A DNA stretch of 64,000 nucleotides. It comes from Dastarcus helophoroides (taxonomy: Eukaryota; Arthropoda; Insecta; Coleoptera; Bothrideridae). Position numbers and translations under genes: made by a program. The stretch is taken from contig CM053326.1 of NCBI GenBank assembly GCA_028583605.1, positions 849,160-913,159 on the forward strand. Reading direction: 5' to 3'. Under the pieces are notes generated by a model. That model did not search any database. It was given only the letters and a program-made list of their open reading frames with translations, and was not told the origin of the DNA. Shown one piece after another: positions 10,160 through 20,039 of this stretch. Positions within the stretch are counted from its first letter, which is position 1; the number at the start of each line of letters is the position of its first letter.

Positions 10160-10870
10160 TCGTGTCCGTCTGTCCGTCTGTCCGTCTGTTCATCTGGCTG
10201 CCTGACTGTCAAAATTCAAAATTCGAAATTCGAAGTTCGAAGTTTGAAGTTCGAAGTTCCAAATTCAAAGTTCAAAGTTCAAAGTTCAAAGTTGAAAATT
10301 CAAAATTCAAAATTCAAAATTCAAAATTCAAAGTTCAAAGTTGAAAATTCAAAATTCAAAATTCAAAATTCAAAATTCAAATTCAAAATTCAAAATTCAA
10401 AATTCAAAATTCAAAATTCAAAATTCAAAATTCAAAATTCAAAATTCAAAATTCAAAATTCAAAATTCAAATTCAAAATTCAAATTCAAAATTCAAAATT
10501 CAAAATTCAAAATTCAAAATTCAAAATTCAAAATTCAAAATTCAAAATTCAAAATTCAAAATTCAAAATTCAAATTCAAAATTCAAAATTCAAAGTTCAA
10601 AGTTCAAAGTTCAAAGTTCAAAGTTCAAAGTTCAAAATTCAAAATTCAAAATTCAAAATTCAAAATTCAAAATTCAAAATTCAAAATTCAAAGTTCCAAG
10701 TTCCAAGTTCCAAGTTCCAAGTTCCAAGTTCCAAGTTCCAAGTTCCAAGTTCCAAGTTCGAAGCTCGAAATCCGAAATCCGAAATCCGAAATTCGAAATT
10801 CGAAATTCGAAAATCAAAATTCAAAGTTCAAAGTTCAAAGTTCAAAGTTCAAAAAACAAAATTCAAAATT
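10160..10870. repeat. Heptanucleotide satellite: AAAATTC, AAAGTTC and AAGTTCC sub-arrays
   Basis: The region is preceded by a short CTGTCCGTCTGTCCGTCTG run. The array alternates AAAATTC blocks, AAAGTTC blocks (10591-10630) and an AAGTTCC block (10690-10760), all with period 7. Occasional loss of AA gives the ATTCAAATTC slips. Confidence 0.9.
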
Positions 10871-11309
10871 CAATTTTCAAATTTCGTCGAATTTCAAATT
10901 TTGACTTTTGAATTTCGAATTTCGTCGAATTTCTAATTTAGAATTTCGATTTGAATTTCTAATTCCGAATTTCGTTGAATTTCAAATTTCGAATCTTGAA
11001 TTTCGAATTTCGATTTCAAATTTCGTCGAATTTCGAATTTCATCGAATTTCGAATCCCGAATTTCGAATTTGATCGAATTTCGAATTTCGTAGAATTTCA
11101 AGAATCGAAATTCGAAGGTTTTGATTTTTTTTAAATTTTAACTTTTATGAAAATTTCATCTTTTCTCAAAATATTAACATTTATTGAAAATTTTAACTCT
11201 TAAACTTCGACTTTGTTCAAAAGTTGAATTTTTTTAATTGGCCTTATTTTATATTTTTAATTTCTTGAAAATTCGAATTTTGTCGATTTCCAAATTTTGA
11301 ATTTTGAAT
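10871..11309. repeat. Diverged AATTTCG sequence and shared spacer
   Basis: 10871-11110 is degenerate GAATTTCGTCGAATTT sequence. 11115-11290 is the same AT-rich spacer as 3701-3864, again placed just before an AATTTCT array. Confidence 0.65.
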
Positions 11310-11575
11310 ATTGAATTTCTAATTTCTAATTTCTAATTTCGAATTTCGAATTTAGAATTTTGAATTTCTAATTTCTAATTTCTAATTTCTAATTTCTAAT
11401 TTCTAATTTCTAATTTCTAATTTCTAATTTCTAATTTCTAATTTCTAATTTCTAATTTCTAATTTCTAATTTCTAATTTCTAATTTCTAATTTCTAATTT
11501 CTAATTTCTAATTTCTAATTTCTAATTTCTAATTTCTAATTTCTAATTTCTAATTTCTAATTTCTAATTTTGAAT
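11310..11575. repeat. Heptanucleotide satellite (AATTTCT)n
   Basis: Near-perfect AATTTCT tandem array, the same unit as 3865-4230. Confidence 0.9.
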
Positions 11576-12919
11576 TTCGACGAATTTCGAATTTCATGGA
11601 ATGTCGAAATTCGAACTTGAAATTTCGAATTTCGAATTAGGTCGCATTTCGAATTTCGATTTCCGAATTTCAAATTTTCGATTTTCGTCGAATTTCGAAT
11701 TCCAAATTTCGAGTTACGTCGCATTTCGAATTTCGTCGAATTTCGAATTCCAAATTTCGTCGAATTTCGAATTTCTAATTTCGTCGAATTTCAAATTTCG
11801 AATTTTGAATTTCGACGTTCGAATTTCGTCGAATTTCGAATTTCGTCGAATTTCGAATTTCGCGGAATGTCGAATTTCGAACTTGAAATTTCGATTTTAG
11901 AATTTCGAATTTCGAATTTCGAATTTTGAATTTCGAATTTCGAATTTCGAATTTCGAATTTCGAATTTCGAATTTCGAATTTCGAATTTCGAATTTCGAA
12001 TTTCGAATTTCGAATTTCGAATTTCGAATTTCGAATTTCTAATTTCTAATTTCTAATTTCTAATTTCTAATTTCTAATTTCTAATTTCTAATTTCTAATT
12101 TCTAATTTCTAATTTCTAATTTCTAATTTCGAATTTCTAATTTCTAGTTTCTAATTTCTGATTTCTAATTGCTTATTTCTAATTTCTAATTTTTAATTTC
12201 GTCGAATTTCAAATTTCGAATTTTGAATTTCGACGTTCGAATTTCGTGGAATGTCGAATTTCGAACTTGAAATTTCGATTTTCGAATGTCGAATTTCGAA
12301 TTACGTCGCATTTCGCATTTCGATTTCCGAATTTCAAATACTTGTTGAATTTCGATTTTCGTCGAATTTCGAATTCCAAATTTCGAGTTACGTCGCATTT
12401 CGAATTTCGTCGAATTTCGAATTCCAAATTTCGTCGAATTTCGAATTTCTAATTTCGTCGAATTTCAAATTTCGAATTTTGAATTTCGACGTTCGAATTT
12501 CGTCGAATTTCGAATTTCGCGGAATGTCGAATTTCGAACTTGAAATTTCGATTTTAGAATTTCGAATTTCGAATTTCGAATTTTGAATTTCGAATTTCGA
12601 ATTTCGAATTTCGAATTTCGAATTTCGAATTTCGAATTTCGAATTTCGAATTTCGAATTTCGAATTTCGAATTTCGAATTTCGAATTTCGAATTTCGAAT
12701 TTCGAATTTCGAATTTCGAATTCAGGTCGCATTTCGAATTTCGATTTCCGAATTTCGAATTTCGTCGAATTTCGAGTTTCGTCGAATTTCGAATTCCAAA
12801 TTACATCGCATTTCGTATTTCGATTTCCGAATTTCAAATTTCGTCGAATTTCGAATTTCGTCGAATTGCGAATTCCAAATTTCGAATTCGGTCAAATTTC
12901 CAATTTTGTCGAATTCGAA
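11576..12919. repeat. AATTTCG/AATTTCT satellite with ~645-bp tandem duplication
   Basis: A complex block starting near the GGAATGTCGAA at 11598 recurs starting near 12248 (GGAATGTCGAATTTCGAAC..), including the landmarks CATTTCGATTTCCGAATTT, GAGTTACGTCGCATTTCG and TTCGCGGAATGTCG. Each unit ends in a pure AATTTCG array (11895-12030 and 12560-12722). An AATTTCT array (about 12037-12130) separates the two. Confidence 0.75.
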
Positions 12920-13040
12920 ATTATTCGATTTTTACTTGTGTTTTAACTCGCATATATTGTATTTATTATACATTGTATGCGAAGTTTGTTTTAGGTGCAG
13001 CAGGAGCTCTGCAACTGTATTGCAGAGCAAAATTATTACC

Positions 13041-14487
13041 ATGGCGGCGACTTTGGAAAGTATTGCCGCCCAACTGAATAAATTCATGGGGATGTTTCAT
13101 GAATTAAAAGAGGAACTTAAGGTCGAACGTCGTAGAATCGACCAAATCTACGAAGAAAGACTAACACAATCATCACCAATAGACAGTATTACCGATTTCG
13201 AGAGCGAAATTAGCGTAATAAGTGAAGCTCCGAGCGAGGAATCAAATGGAAAGCGCGCCCGATCATCTTCCGAGGAGGAGGAAGTTAACGACTTTCAGGA
13301 AGTTAAGAAAAAGAAAGTCAGAAGAAAGAAGGCAGTAAAGCAGCCTTCGACCCAAGGAGAAACGTCGGGAGACGAAACTCCAACACCTTCAAATGCAAAT
13401 ACGGAGTAAAAGAAAAGGGGAACGACAATTTCAAAGAAGGAGTCAAAAGCAGCCCCAGTAAAGTTTCAAGGAAATGAGACTGAGAAAAATACCTCCACCG
13501 ACACCAAAGTTCCACCTGTTATCATCAGGGATGCAGGTAAGTTGGAACATATAAATTCTATTATGTGTTCCAGAAAAGTTGGTTATACAAAAGCCAAGTG
13601 CGTCTTCGAAGGAGTGCGAGTGCAACCGGCTACAGTGACCGGACTTTAGAGACCTGACAAGGTTGCTAGAGAAGGAAAAAGTGCAATACCACTCTTTTGC
13701 TCTTCCGGAGGAAAGGAGTGTCAAGGCAGTGGGAAGAGGAATTCCAAGGGACATTTCCGAGAAAGATTTCAAGGCCGCTCTTGAAGAAGATGGGTTCAGA
13801 CCCATCAATGTCAAAAGGATGAGGAATTCATTCACAAAGAAGCTTCACAATATGATGTTTGTGGAGCTTCAGCACGGTGAAGAGGAGATCTTCAAACTTG
13901 AGAAGCCGATGGGTCTGGACACTCAAGTGGAAGTTCCAAGACCGAGCAAACAAGTAAGACAATGCCACAGGTGCCAGAGGTTTAACCATGGACAGAGGAA
14001 TTGCCATGCTGAAGCAGTTTGCGTCAAGTGTGCTGGAAAGCACCTTAGCAAAGATTGCAAGCGTCCCAAGGACAAGCCCAAGAAATGTGCCAACTGCGAG
14101 GGAGAACATGTAGCCTGCTACAGAGGTTGCCCCGCTTTCCCACCACCGAGGAAGCAACAGTCGACACCAAAGAAAGCTCAGGAACAACCCAAGAGTAAAA
14201 CGTCAAATTCTAAGGAAAAGCCTACGAAAGCCAAGACGGCAACTGCAACTACGAAGGTTTCGCCCAAACCAGAAGCTTCCAGTGCTAGGGTAAGTGGAAA
14301 CACAAAATCCTACACTTCAGTTGTTGCAGGAAACTCCAAAAAGTCCATAACGTAGAAAAATTTTTCGAAGGAAACTAATCAAGTTGTACTGGACTTGGTG
14401 AGAGCAGTCTCCGAAGCTGGAAACAGCCAAGAAGCCATTGTCTCCATAATGATGATGCTTCCAAAGATTCTCAGCCTAAAGTGTTAA
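13041..14487 (+). pseudogene. LINE ORF1 (gag-like, triple CCHC zinc knuckle), broken
   Basis: The start ATG has context TTACCATGG. The N-terminal part is a charged, probably coiled-coil segment (LKEELKVERRRIDQIYEERL) followed by an acidic/basic linker. A PRE_C2HC-like region lies around 13645-13900, then three zinc knuckles: CHRCQRFNHGQRNC, CVKCAGKHLSKDC and CANCEGEHVACYRGC. Such proteins bind the element RNA and localise the RNP. Breaks: in-frame TAA at 13407, a +1 frame change near 13640, and in-frame TAG at 14353. The ancestral stop appears to be the TAA at 14485-14487, which overlaps the ORF2 ATG. Confidence 0.8.
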
Positions 14488-14489
14488 TG
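14485..14489 (+). promoter_or_regulatory. TAATG stop-start overlap between ORF1 and ORF2
   Basis: The TAA of ORF1 (14485-14487) shares its last A with the ATG of ORF2 (14487-14489). The same arrangement in the silkworm LINE SART1 is known to support termination-reinitiation. Here it suggests coupled translation in the active ancestor. Confidence 0.6.
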
Positions 14490-17184
14490 GAGCGACGCCA
14501 AGAAAGGAGAGTAAACGAAGGAAACCCTGCTCGTCGACAGCATCTCAGGGCAGTTTTCTGGAACTGCAACGGACTCCAAGGCAACAGGAACGAACTCGAA
14601 GTTTTCGCAAAGGAAAACGACTTGGACGTACTGATGCTGAGGGAAACCAGGATGACGTTCAGATCTAAGGATCCTAAAATCCGAGAATATGTTCTTCACC
14701 GCAGAGACAGAGCAACTGGCCCAGGAGGAGGTACAGCTATTTATGTAAGTAGAAAGCTAACACATTTTGCTGCAGGCACCCCGGAGTTGGAAAAGCTGGA
14801 AGGAATTGGAGTAACAATTCAAATGGCGCAGGGACCTCTGACGCTGGTATCTTGTTACTCCATAACCAACGCCCTCACAGAGACAAATTTGGCACGCATC
14901 TTCGAAATAAACAATAACAATGTTATTGTAGCCGGAGACCTTAATGCCAAAAACGTCGAGTGGGGCAGCAGAGTCAACAACAAAAACGGGAGTACACTTC
15001 AAAGGTTCACAGCACAGAACGGAATCGATGTAATGGCTCCAGAAGAACCAACCCATCATCATCACGCCACAGGAATACCAGATGTCCTGGACGTTGCACT
15101 GATGAAGGATGTTCGATACACTGTTGAGTTAACATCAGTTAGTGAGCTCAGCTCAGACCAACAGTGATGATGACCATCGGAGATGATCGTGGACCCAAGC
15201 CTCCAGAAACCTGCAAGAAAACAAACTGGACACAGTTCAGGGAGTATCTGGCAGCAAACCTGGAAGAGCCTGGAGAGCTCAATACAAACGATGACATCAA
15301 CACAGCGGTGGAAAGACTGGAAATCACCATAACAAATTCAATTCTGGCTGCGACCAAAACTTTCCGGCGTATAGAAGGAAGTGAACCACTCCCAAATCAC
15401 TTGGTGGAGCTGATTAGAAGGAAAAATCGTGCCAGGAAGAGAGCAAGACGGACCAATCTGCAAGCAGATAAGGCGGAAGTCAACAGGGTGATCCACGAGC
15501 TCAGGTATGAACTCAGAGAGCACAAAATTTCTAAGTTTCAGGAACACCTAAGAAGTTACAACCTCGAAACTTCATCAGATCTCTGGCGCACAGCCAAAGG
15601 TCTAAGAGGAGTTAGGAAACCTATCCCTCCGATACACGGACCTCAAGGAATGGCTTACTTAGATCAGGAAAAGGCCGCAGCTTTTGCTGAGACCTTTGAA
15701 CGACACTGTCAGGCCACACTTGAAGAAGTGGACTTAGACTTCGTAGATGAGGTGGGAGAAGAGGTTCAAATTCTTCAGGAGGAAGTGCCAGAAGAAGACG
15801 ACATCATCCAGCCGACTAACGAGGAGGAAATCCAAAGCTTTCTGCGCAAGCTAAATGTCAAAAAGTCTCCAGGTCCAGACGGAATTCCAAACCAAGCTTT
15901 GAAGTCTCTTTCGGACCAAGCTGTCAAATACTTTGGAGCAATAGTCAATTCCATGTTTAAATTCGGGTATTTTCCAACCAGATGGAAGACTGCAAACGTT
16001 ATCTTCATTCCTAAGCCAGGTAAGGATGGGAAATTCTCCTAAAATTACAGGCCAATCAGCCTCTTATCCAACCTGGGTAAGGTGACGGAAAGGATTTTGA
16101 GGAAGCGTCTGCAGAATATCATCAGCGATCGCGACATTATTCCTAAGGAACAATTTGGGTTCCAACCTATGCACTCTACCTCAGACCAACTGCTGAGAGT
16201 GGTTGAATCAACGTATGAACTGGAACCAGGTAGTTGGAGCTATTTTCTTTGATATCTCCAAGGCATTTGACACAGTTTGGCACCAAGGATTAGTCTACAA
16301 GATGCACCAGAACAATGGTTCAAATGGTAGGCTCGTTCCTGGACCAGCGCTCTTTCAGAGCAAAGGTGGGACAGGAACTATCAAACCAGTTTAGGTTACA
16401 GTTTGGGGTGCCTCAAGGTTCTGCCTTGTCACCTCTGCTGTATTCTCTGTTCACAGCAGACATTCCGAGAACCAATCCAACAACCGACAACACCTTATTG
16501 GCAACTTACGCAGGTGACACAGCTTTAGTGGCGTACTCTTTCAGCCCAGAGGTGGTTACCAGACGACTTAAGGAGGCAACAAACAGTCTACTAGATTACT
16601 TTGGCCAATGGAGAATCCAAGTCAACGCAGACAAGACCCAAGCAGTCTTTTTCACTCGAAAAAGACTCCAACCATATGGACATGTAAATGTTCATGGGCA
16701 AAACGTCGACTGGAGACTTCAGGCAAAATATCTAGGTGTAATTCTGGATGAAAGACTTACATTTCAGACACACATCGATTATGCAGTGTCCAGAGCCAAA
16801 ATGCTGAAGGGACTGCTGCAAGCGATGATTGGTAGAAATAGTTACCTGTCCATTGGACTTAAAGTGTTGCTATACAAATCAATCATAAGACCAGCGATGA
16901 CCTACGCATCTGTAGCTTGGTCACAAGCGACGGATAATCAGATGAAGAAACTCCAGGTGTTCCAGAATGTCTTTCTAAGACAAGCCATGGACGCTCCATG
17001 GTTTGTAAGAAACAACCAACTCCATAGGGAAGCTGAACTACCTTTGGTAAGAGATTTTCTTAGGGAAACTAATTCCAAGGCGATGGTAAGAGCGGAAACG
17101 CATCCCAACGAGCTAGTTCGACAGACAGTGGATTACGATCCAAACATCCCAACCAGGATTAGGAGATCAAGGATGGGCCTCTAG
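14487..17184 (+). pseudogene. LINE ORF2: APE-type endonuclease plus reverse transcriptase, broken
   Basis: The endonuclease (about 14550-15170) shows FWNCNGLQGNRNEL, LRETRM, GDLNAKNVEWGS and a TH..GIPDVLDVAL motif. The SDH-type active-site end is destroyed by a one-base loss near 15158. The RT (about 15850-16700) shows KKSPGPDGIPNQALK, FIPKPGK, NYRPISLLSNLGK, FFDISKAFDTVWH and GVPQGSALSPLLY. The catalytic box reads YAGD (codon GGT at 16513) instead of YADD. Other breaks are TAA at 16040 and frame changes near 16205 and 16312. The total length, near 900 codons, is normal for Jockey-type ORF2. The C-terminal part ends at TAG 17182-17184 without an RNase H. Confidence 0.85.
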
Positions 17185-17430
17185 GCTACGACTTCCATGT
17201 CGGAAATGTTTGTTTTGTTTGTTTCTTATGTTTCAGGCAAAACAGCTTACAATAGTGCTTCAGCACTATTGTACTGTTCCGACGGAGGGATTGGGGGCCA
17301 AGGGCCCGGCCCGAAGAAGTAGGGGTTTTTAGTCGGTACCCGTAGTTTGAGCGGAAGTCCGACACTATTTGAATTATCTTCCCAGATGGGCGTAAAGCAT
17401 TTTCTCCTACTTTAACAAAAAAAAAAAAAT

Positions 17431-17510
17431 TCAGACTTTTAGTCTCATCAGTTTAGGCTCTGTGTTGTCTGTCAGTCAATGGGTGGAGTTTTATTAAATT
17501 GTTTTGGAAA
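17431..17510 (+). repeat. Dispersed repeat D, copy 1 (partial)
   Basis: Contains CATCAGTTTAGGCT, GTTGTCTGTCAGTCA and GAGTTTTATTAAAT, the same landmarks as 28535-28705 and 33735-33910. It lies flush against the LINE poly(A) run. Confidence 0.6.
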
Positions 17511-18399
17511 TTAAATAACAATGAAATACAGGTTTGTAAAAATTATAATACAGCTTTATTTGTATATCACATTTAAGTTTTAAAAGCTTATACAGTAGCA
17601 AATGTATAAAACATTAACATCATACAGTAGCGTGATATTTATTTTAATATCATTTAACTTATATTAATTTTTTCAAACAACTAACTTAATTGTCCGAAGC
17701 TTTAAAATATGGTAAAAATAACAATGATATAACGTTTACCTATACAGTTTAATGTTCTAAGAACAAATATAATAAAATATATAGATTCATTTAAAAAAAC
17801 AAAAAAAATACATATTTGTGTAAAATGGACGGAATATATTTAAGTATTTATAGAAAATACTGCGTATTATATACAGTGGAATGTTTAAAAATAGTACAAT
17901 AATTACCTTTCAAATATAATCATTCTTTAGATACATATATATTTTTAATAAAATATTTAAATGAATTCTCAAAATTCCAGATGAATTTGCTGCAGCATTA
18001 ACTCATAAGCAATTCGAAATAATATTAAATCAAATGCTTAACGTAAAAAAAAATGGATTTTTACCAACAAATTTTAGCAATTTAAGCTAGCGAGAAAAAT
18101 TGGAAAAAAGCAAGCATCTGATAATTAAGACACGATGTATACAAGTTATAAATTACATATGTTCATATTAACAAATATTGTACTAACGAGTAAATTCAGG
18201 ATTTAGATAATTGCACACATAGTACGTCAAAAATGTAAACTTCAGGTCACTTATCCTGAGACTTTTTACAAGAACAGTCCTAATAACTTTGCTAGAAAAA
18301 TTGGTCCAATTGGCTAAAGTCAATTAACAGATTATAATCTATACAACCAAATAGTTCAGCCTTAATAGTACAAAACAATTTTTCGATTTGTCACCGATG
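17511..18399 (-). other. Probable 3' UTR of the claudin-like gene
   Basis: AT-rich and free of obvious repeats, it lies downstream (on the - strand) of the stop codon at 18400-18402. A reverse AATAAA at 17555-17560 is a candidate poly(A) signal, giving a 3' UTR of about 0.85 kb. Other reverse AATAAA words occur, for example near 17638. The exact end is not determined. Confidence 0.45.
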
Positions 18400-18695
18400 T
18401 TATACTTCGGTGCTATGTGTCTGAATTCGAACCTTCTTGGTGCTACCGTTCCTCGACATAGTTGGGGATGTTCCCGAAAAGCCAGGATTCTGTATACCCA
18501 AACCGTCTTTCGGTTTGGGTTTCTTCAAGCTAGAACGAAGCGGCGATCTAGTTACCGAAGAGGACCCAACGGTGGAACCGTTCGTGGAGCCCAAAGTGGT
18601 GGATGTAGTGGTCATTGATGCCATACTGCCGTTCGAGGCAGCTGTACGGACGTACGGCTTGCCGCTGGCGTCGGTCATCGATATGCCCCCACTTC
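18400..18695 (-). CDS. Claudin-like tetraspan, terminal exon (cytoplasmic tail)
   Basis: The acceptor on the - strand is CTTTAATTTATAG before 18695. The exon opens with two bases of a split Gly codon, matching the single base left by exon 25028-25181, and runs 98 codons to TAA. The tail is Ser/Thr/Gly-rich (TTTSTTLGSTNGSTVGSSS), then basic (SLKKPKPKDGLG), and ends HSTEV. The last three residues TEV fit a class I PDZ ligand (S/T-x-hydrophobic), known in several claudins and TARPs for binding ZO-1/MAGUK-type scaffolds. The whole gene on the - strand uses exons 42972-42865, 28963-28799, 25831-25731, 25181-25028 and this one, all in phase. About 273 residues are visible. A junctional or synaptic scaffold-linked membrane protein is inferred. 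Exact orthology (pasiflora-, clarin- or GSG1L-like) is open. Confidence 0.85.
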
Positions 18696-18844
18696 CTATA
18701 AATTAAAGAGAGATTTGCAATTATTACGTTTAATATCTTTAGTAATTTTGCTCGTTTTAACTGTTGTAGAAAAACCAAACTTTTTTACGAAAAATTCAAA
18801 CTATTACATTGTATTATCGATTAAAACAACAACAAATAGTAAAA

Positions 18845-19005
18845 ATTCAACGATGTTTCTATGAATATTTGATATGACCGGACCTGGGTTCGCTTGTCAG
18901 CATGATGGGAGGTTATATCAGCAATTTTTGATATAATTGCTGGTATAACCGCCGACGACCAGGCCCAGTCATAACAAATGTTTATAGAAACATTGTAAAA
19001 TTTTT
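18845..19005. repeat. Imperfect fold-back element
   Basis: The outer arms CGATGTTTCTATGAATATTT and AAATGTTTATAGAAACATTG are inverted. The inner arms GGTTATATCAGCAATT and AATTGCTGGTATAACC are also inverted around 18937. Direct repeats CGATTAAAACAACAACA lie on both sides (about 18818 and 19043). It sits in the intron between the last two exons of the claudin-like gene. It is MITE-like with no coding capacity. Confidence 0.6.
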
Positions 19006-19775
19006 AATATCTCAATATTCATAATTATTAAATTTTATTAACGATTAAAACAACAACAGTAGTGTACTTAGGAGAGTTCTGGCGCACAAAGAGGGGGGGA
19101 AGTTCCGACGCATGCGCAATAGGTTTAGTTCTACAACTACTATGAGGCGTTAAATACGGCGACGTATTCCAAAAGTTTATTGGTTTCAATCCATCACGTG
19201 ATCTGCTGAATTTCTATAGGCTGAATAGATGTCATAAAAGCGCGGGTTTCTTAAGACCCGTATACCTTCACCTTAGGGATGTCGATTCCTTTTTAGAATA
19301 ATCGATTTTTGGATCGATTCGAATCCTGAGCAAAATTATCGATTCTCGATAAAATTGAGTGCTGAAAGATCGATTTCCGATTAATTGCCTTGTTGGTGAA
19401 ATTTTTAAACATTTCTAATAAAAGAAAAATTAAATGATAATGATGAATTGGCGTAGTTTAATTTTGAAAGTTTTTTCTTGGATTTTAAACACTAATATTT
19501 ATATTTTAATTATTTATACCTAATAAGAAAAATCCGATACATATTTTTTTCCCGCTTTGTTTTTTATTTATGCATTTTTGGTTTTTTTACAAAGATGTAA
19601 AAGGGGCATTCATTTAAAAAAATATATTTAGAAATATGAAGTTTAAACTGGAAATTACTAAAGACTAAAGTGAAAATCTCTACTTTATTCTCTAAATTTC
19701 GACTTTTTTTAAGGAAATTTCATAAATAAAGTCGAAATGTCCGCTTTAATCTGGAAACTTTAACTTTTTTTCACG
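19006..19775. other. Intronic, no gene seen
   Basis: Mixed composition up to 19270, then AT-rich. No recognisable exon or RNA gene. Confidence 0.4.
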
Positions 19776-19950
19776 AAATTTCGAGATAAGTCGAAATTTC
19801 TTATTCTATGGTTAGGTTAGGCAGATGACAGTTAAGCCCCACCAACCCTTAGAATATAAGAATATAGTATATTCTAAGGGTTGGTGGGGCTTAACTGTCA
19901 TCTGCCTAACCTAACCATAGAATAAGAAATTTCGACTTATCTCGAAATTT
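19776..19950. repeat. Perfect palindrome, 82-bp arms, 11-nt loop
   Basis: 19776-19857 and 19869-19950 are exact reverse complements. The landmark CCTAACCTAACCATAGAATA is in the right arm and its complement in the left. A diverged piece of the same arm (CTATGGTTAAATTAGGCAGATGACAGTTA) recurs at about 20991-21020 between the arms of the next structure. Confidence 0.9.
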
Positions 19951-20039
19951 TTAGAAAAGCATCAACCCTTTTACAATTTAATATTGACACCACTAGGGTA
20001 CGTTCAGTTCGACTTTTTTCTTGACATTTCAAGGTTAAA

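Larger units (their letters stand above)
12920..17429 (+). mobile_element. Jockey-like non-LTR retrotransposon, nearly full length, inactive
   Basis: The layout is a short 5' leader, ORF1 (13041-14487), ORF2 (14487-17184), a 3' untranslated region of about 230 bp and a 13-base A run ending at 17429. Endonuclease plus RT with no RNase H domain fits the Jockey clade. Multiple stops and frameshifts in both ORFs show that it is dead. The 5' boundary is approximate because the element starts in satellite DNA. No target-site duplication could be fixed. Confidence 0.85.

Noticed and set aside
11601..12837. Frames rich in EFRISNFEFR
   Set aside because: AATTTCG satellite translation.
2691..12919. 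Telomeric repeat candidates
   Set aside because: The heptamers (AATTTCG, AATTTCT, AAAATTC) do not match TTAGG, TCAGG or TTTAGGG-type telomere repeats and are interstitial.
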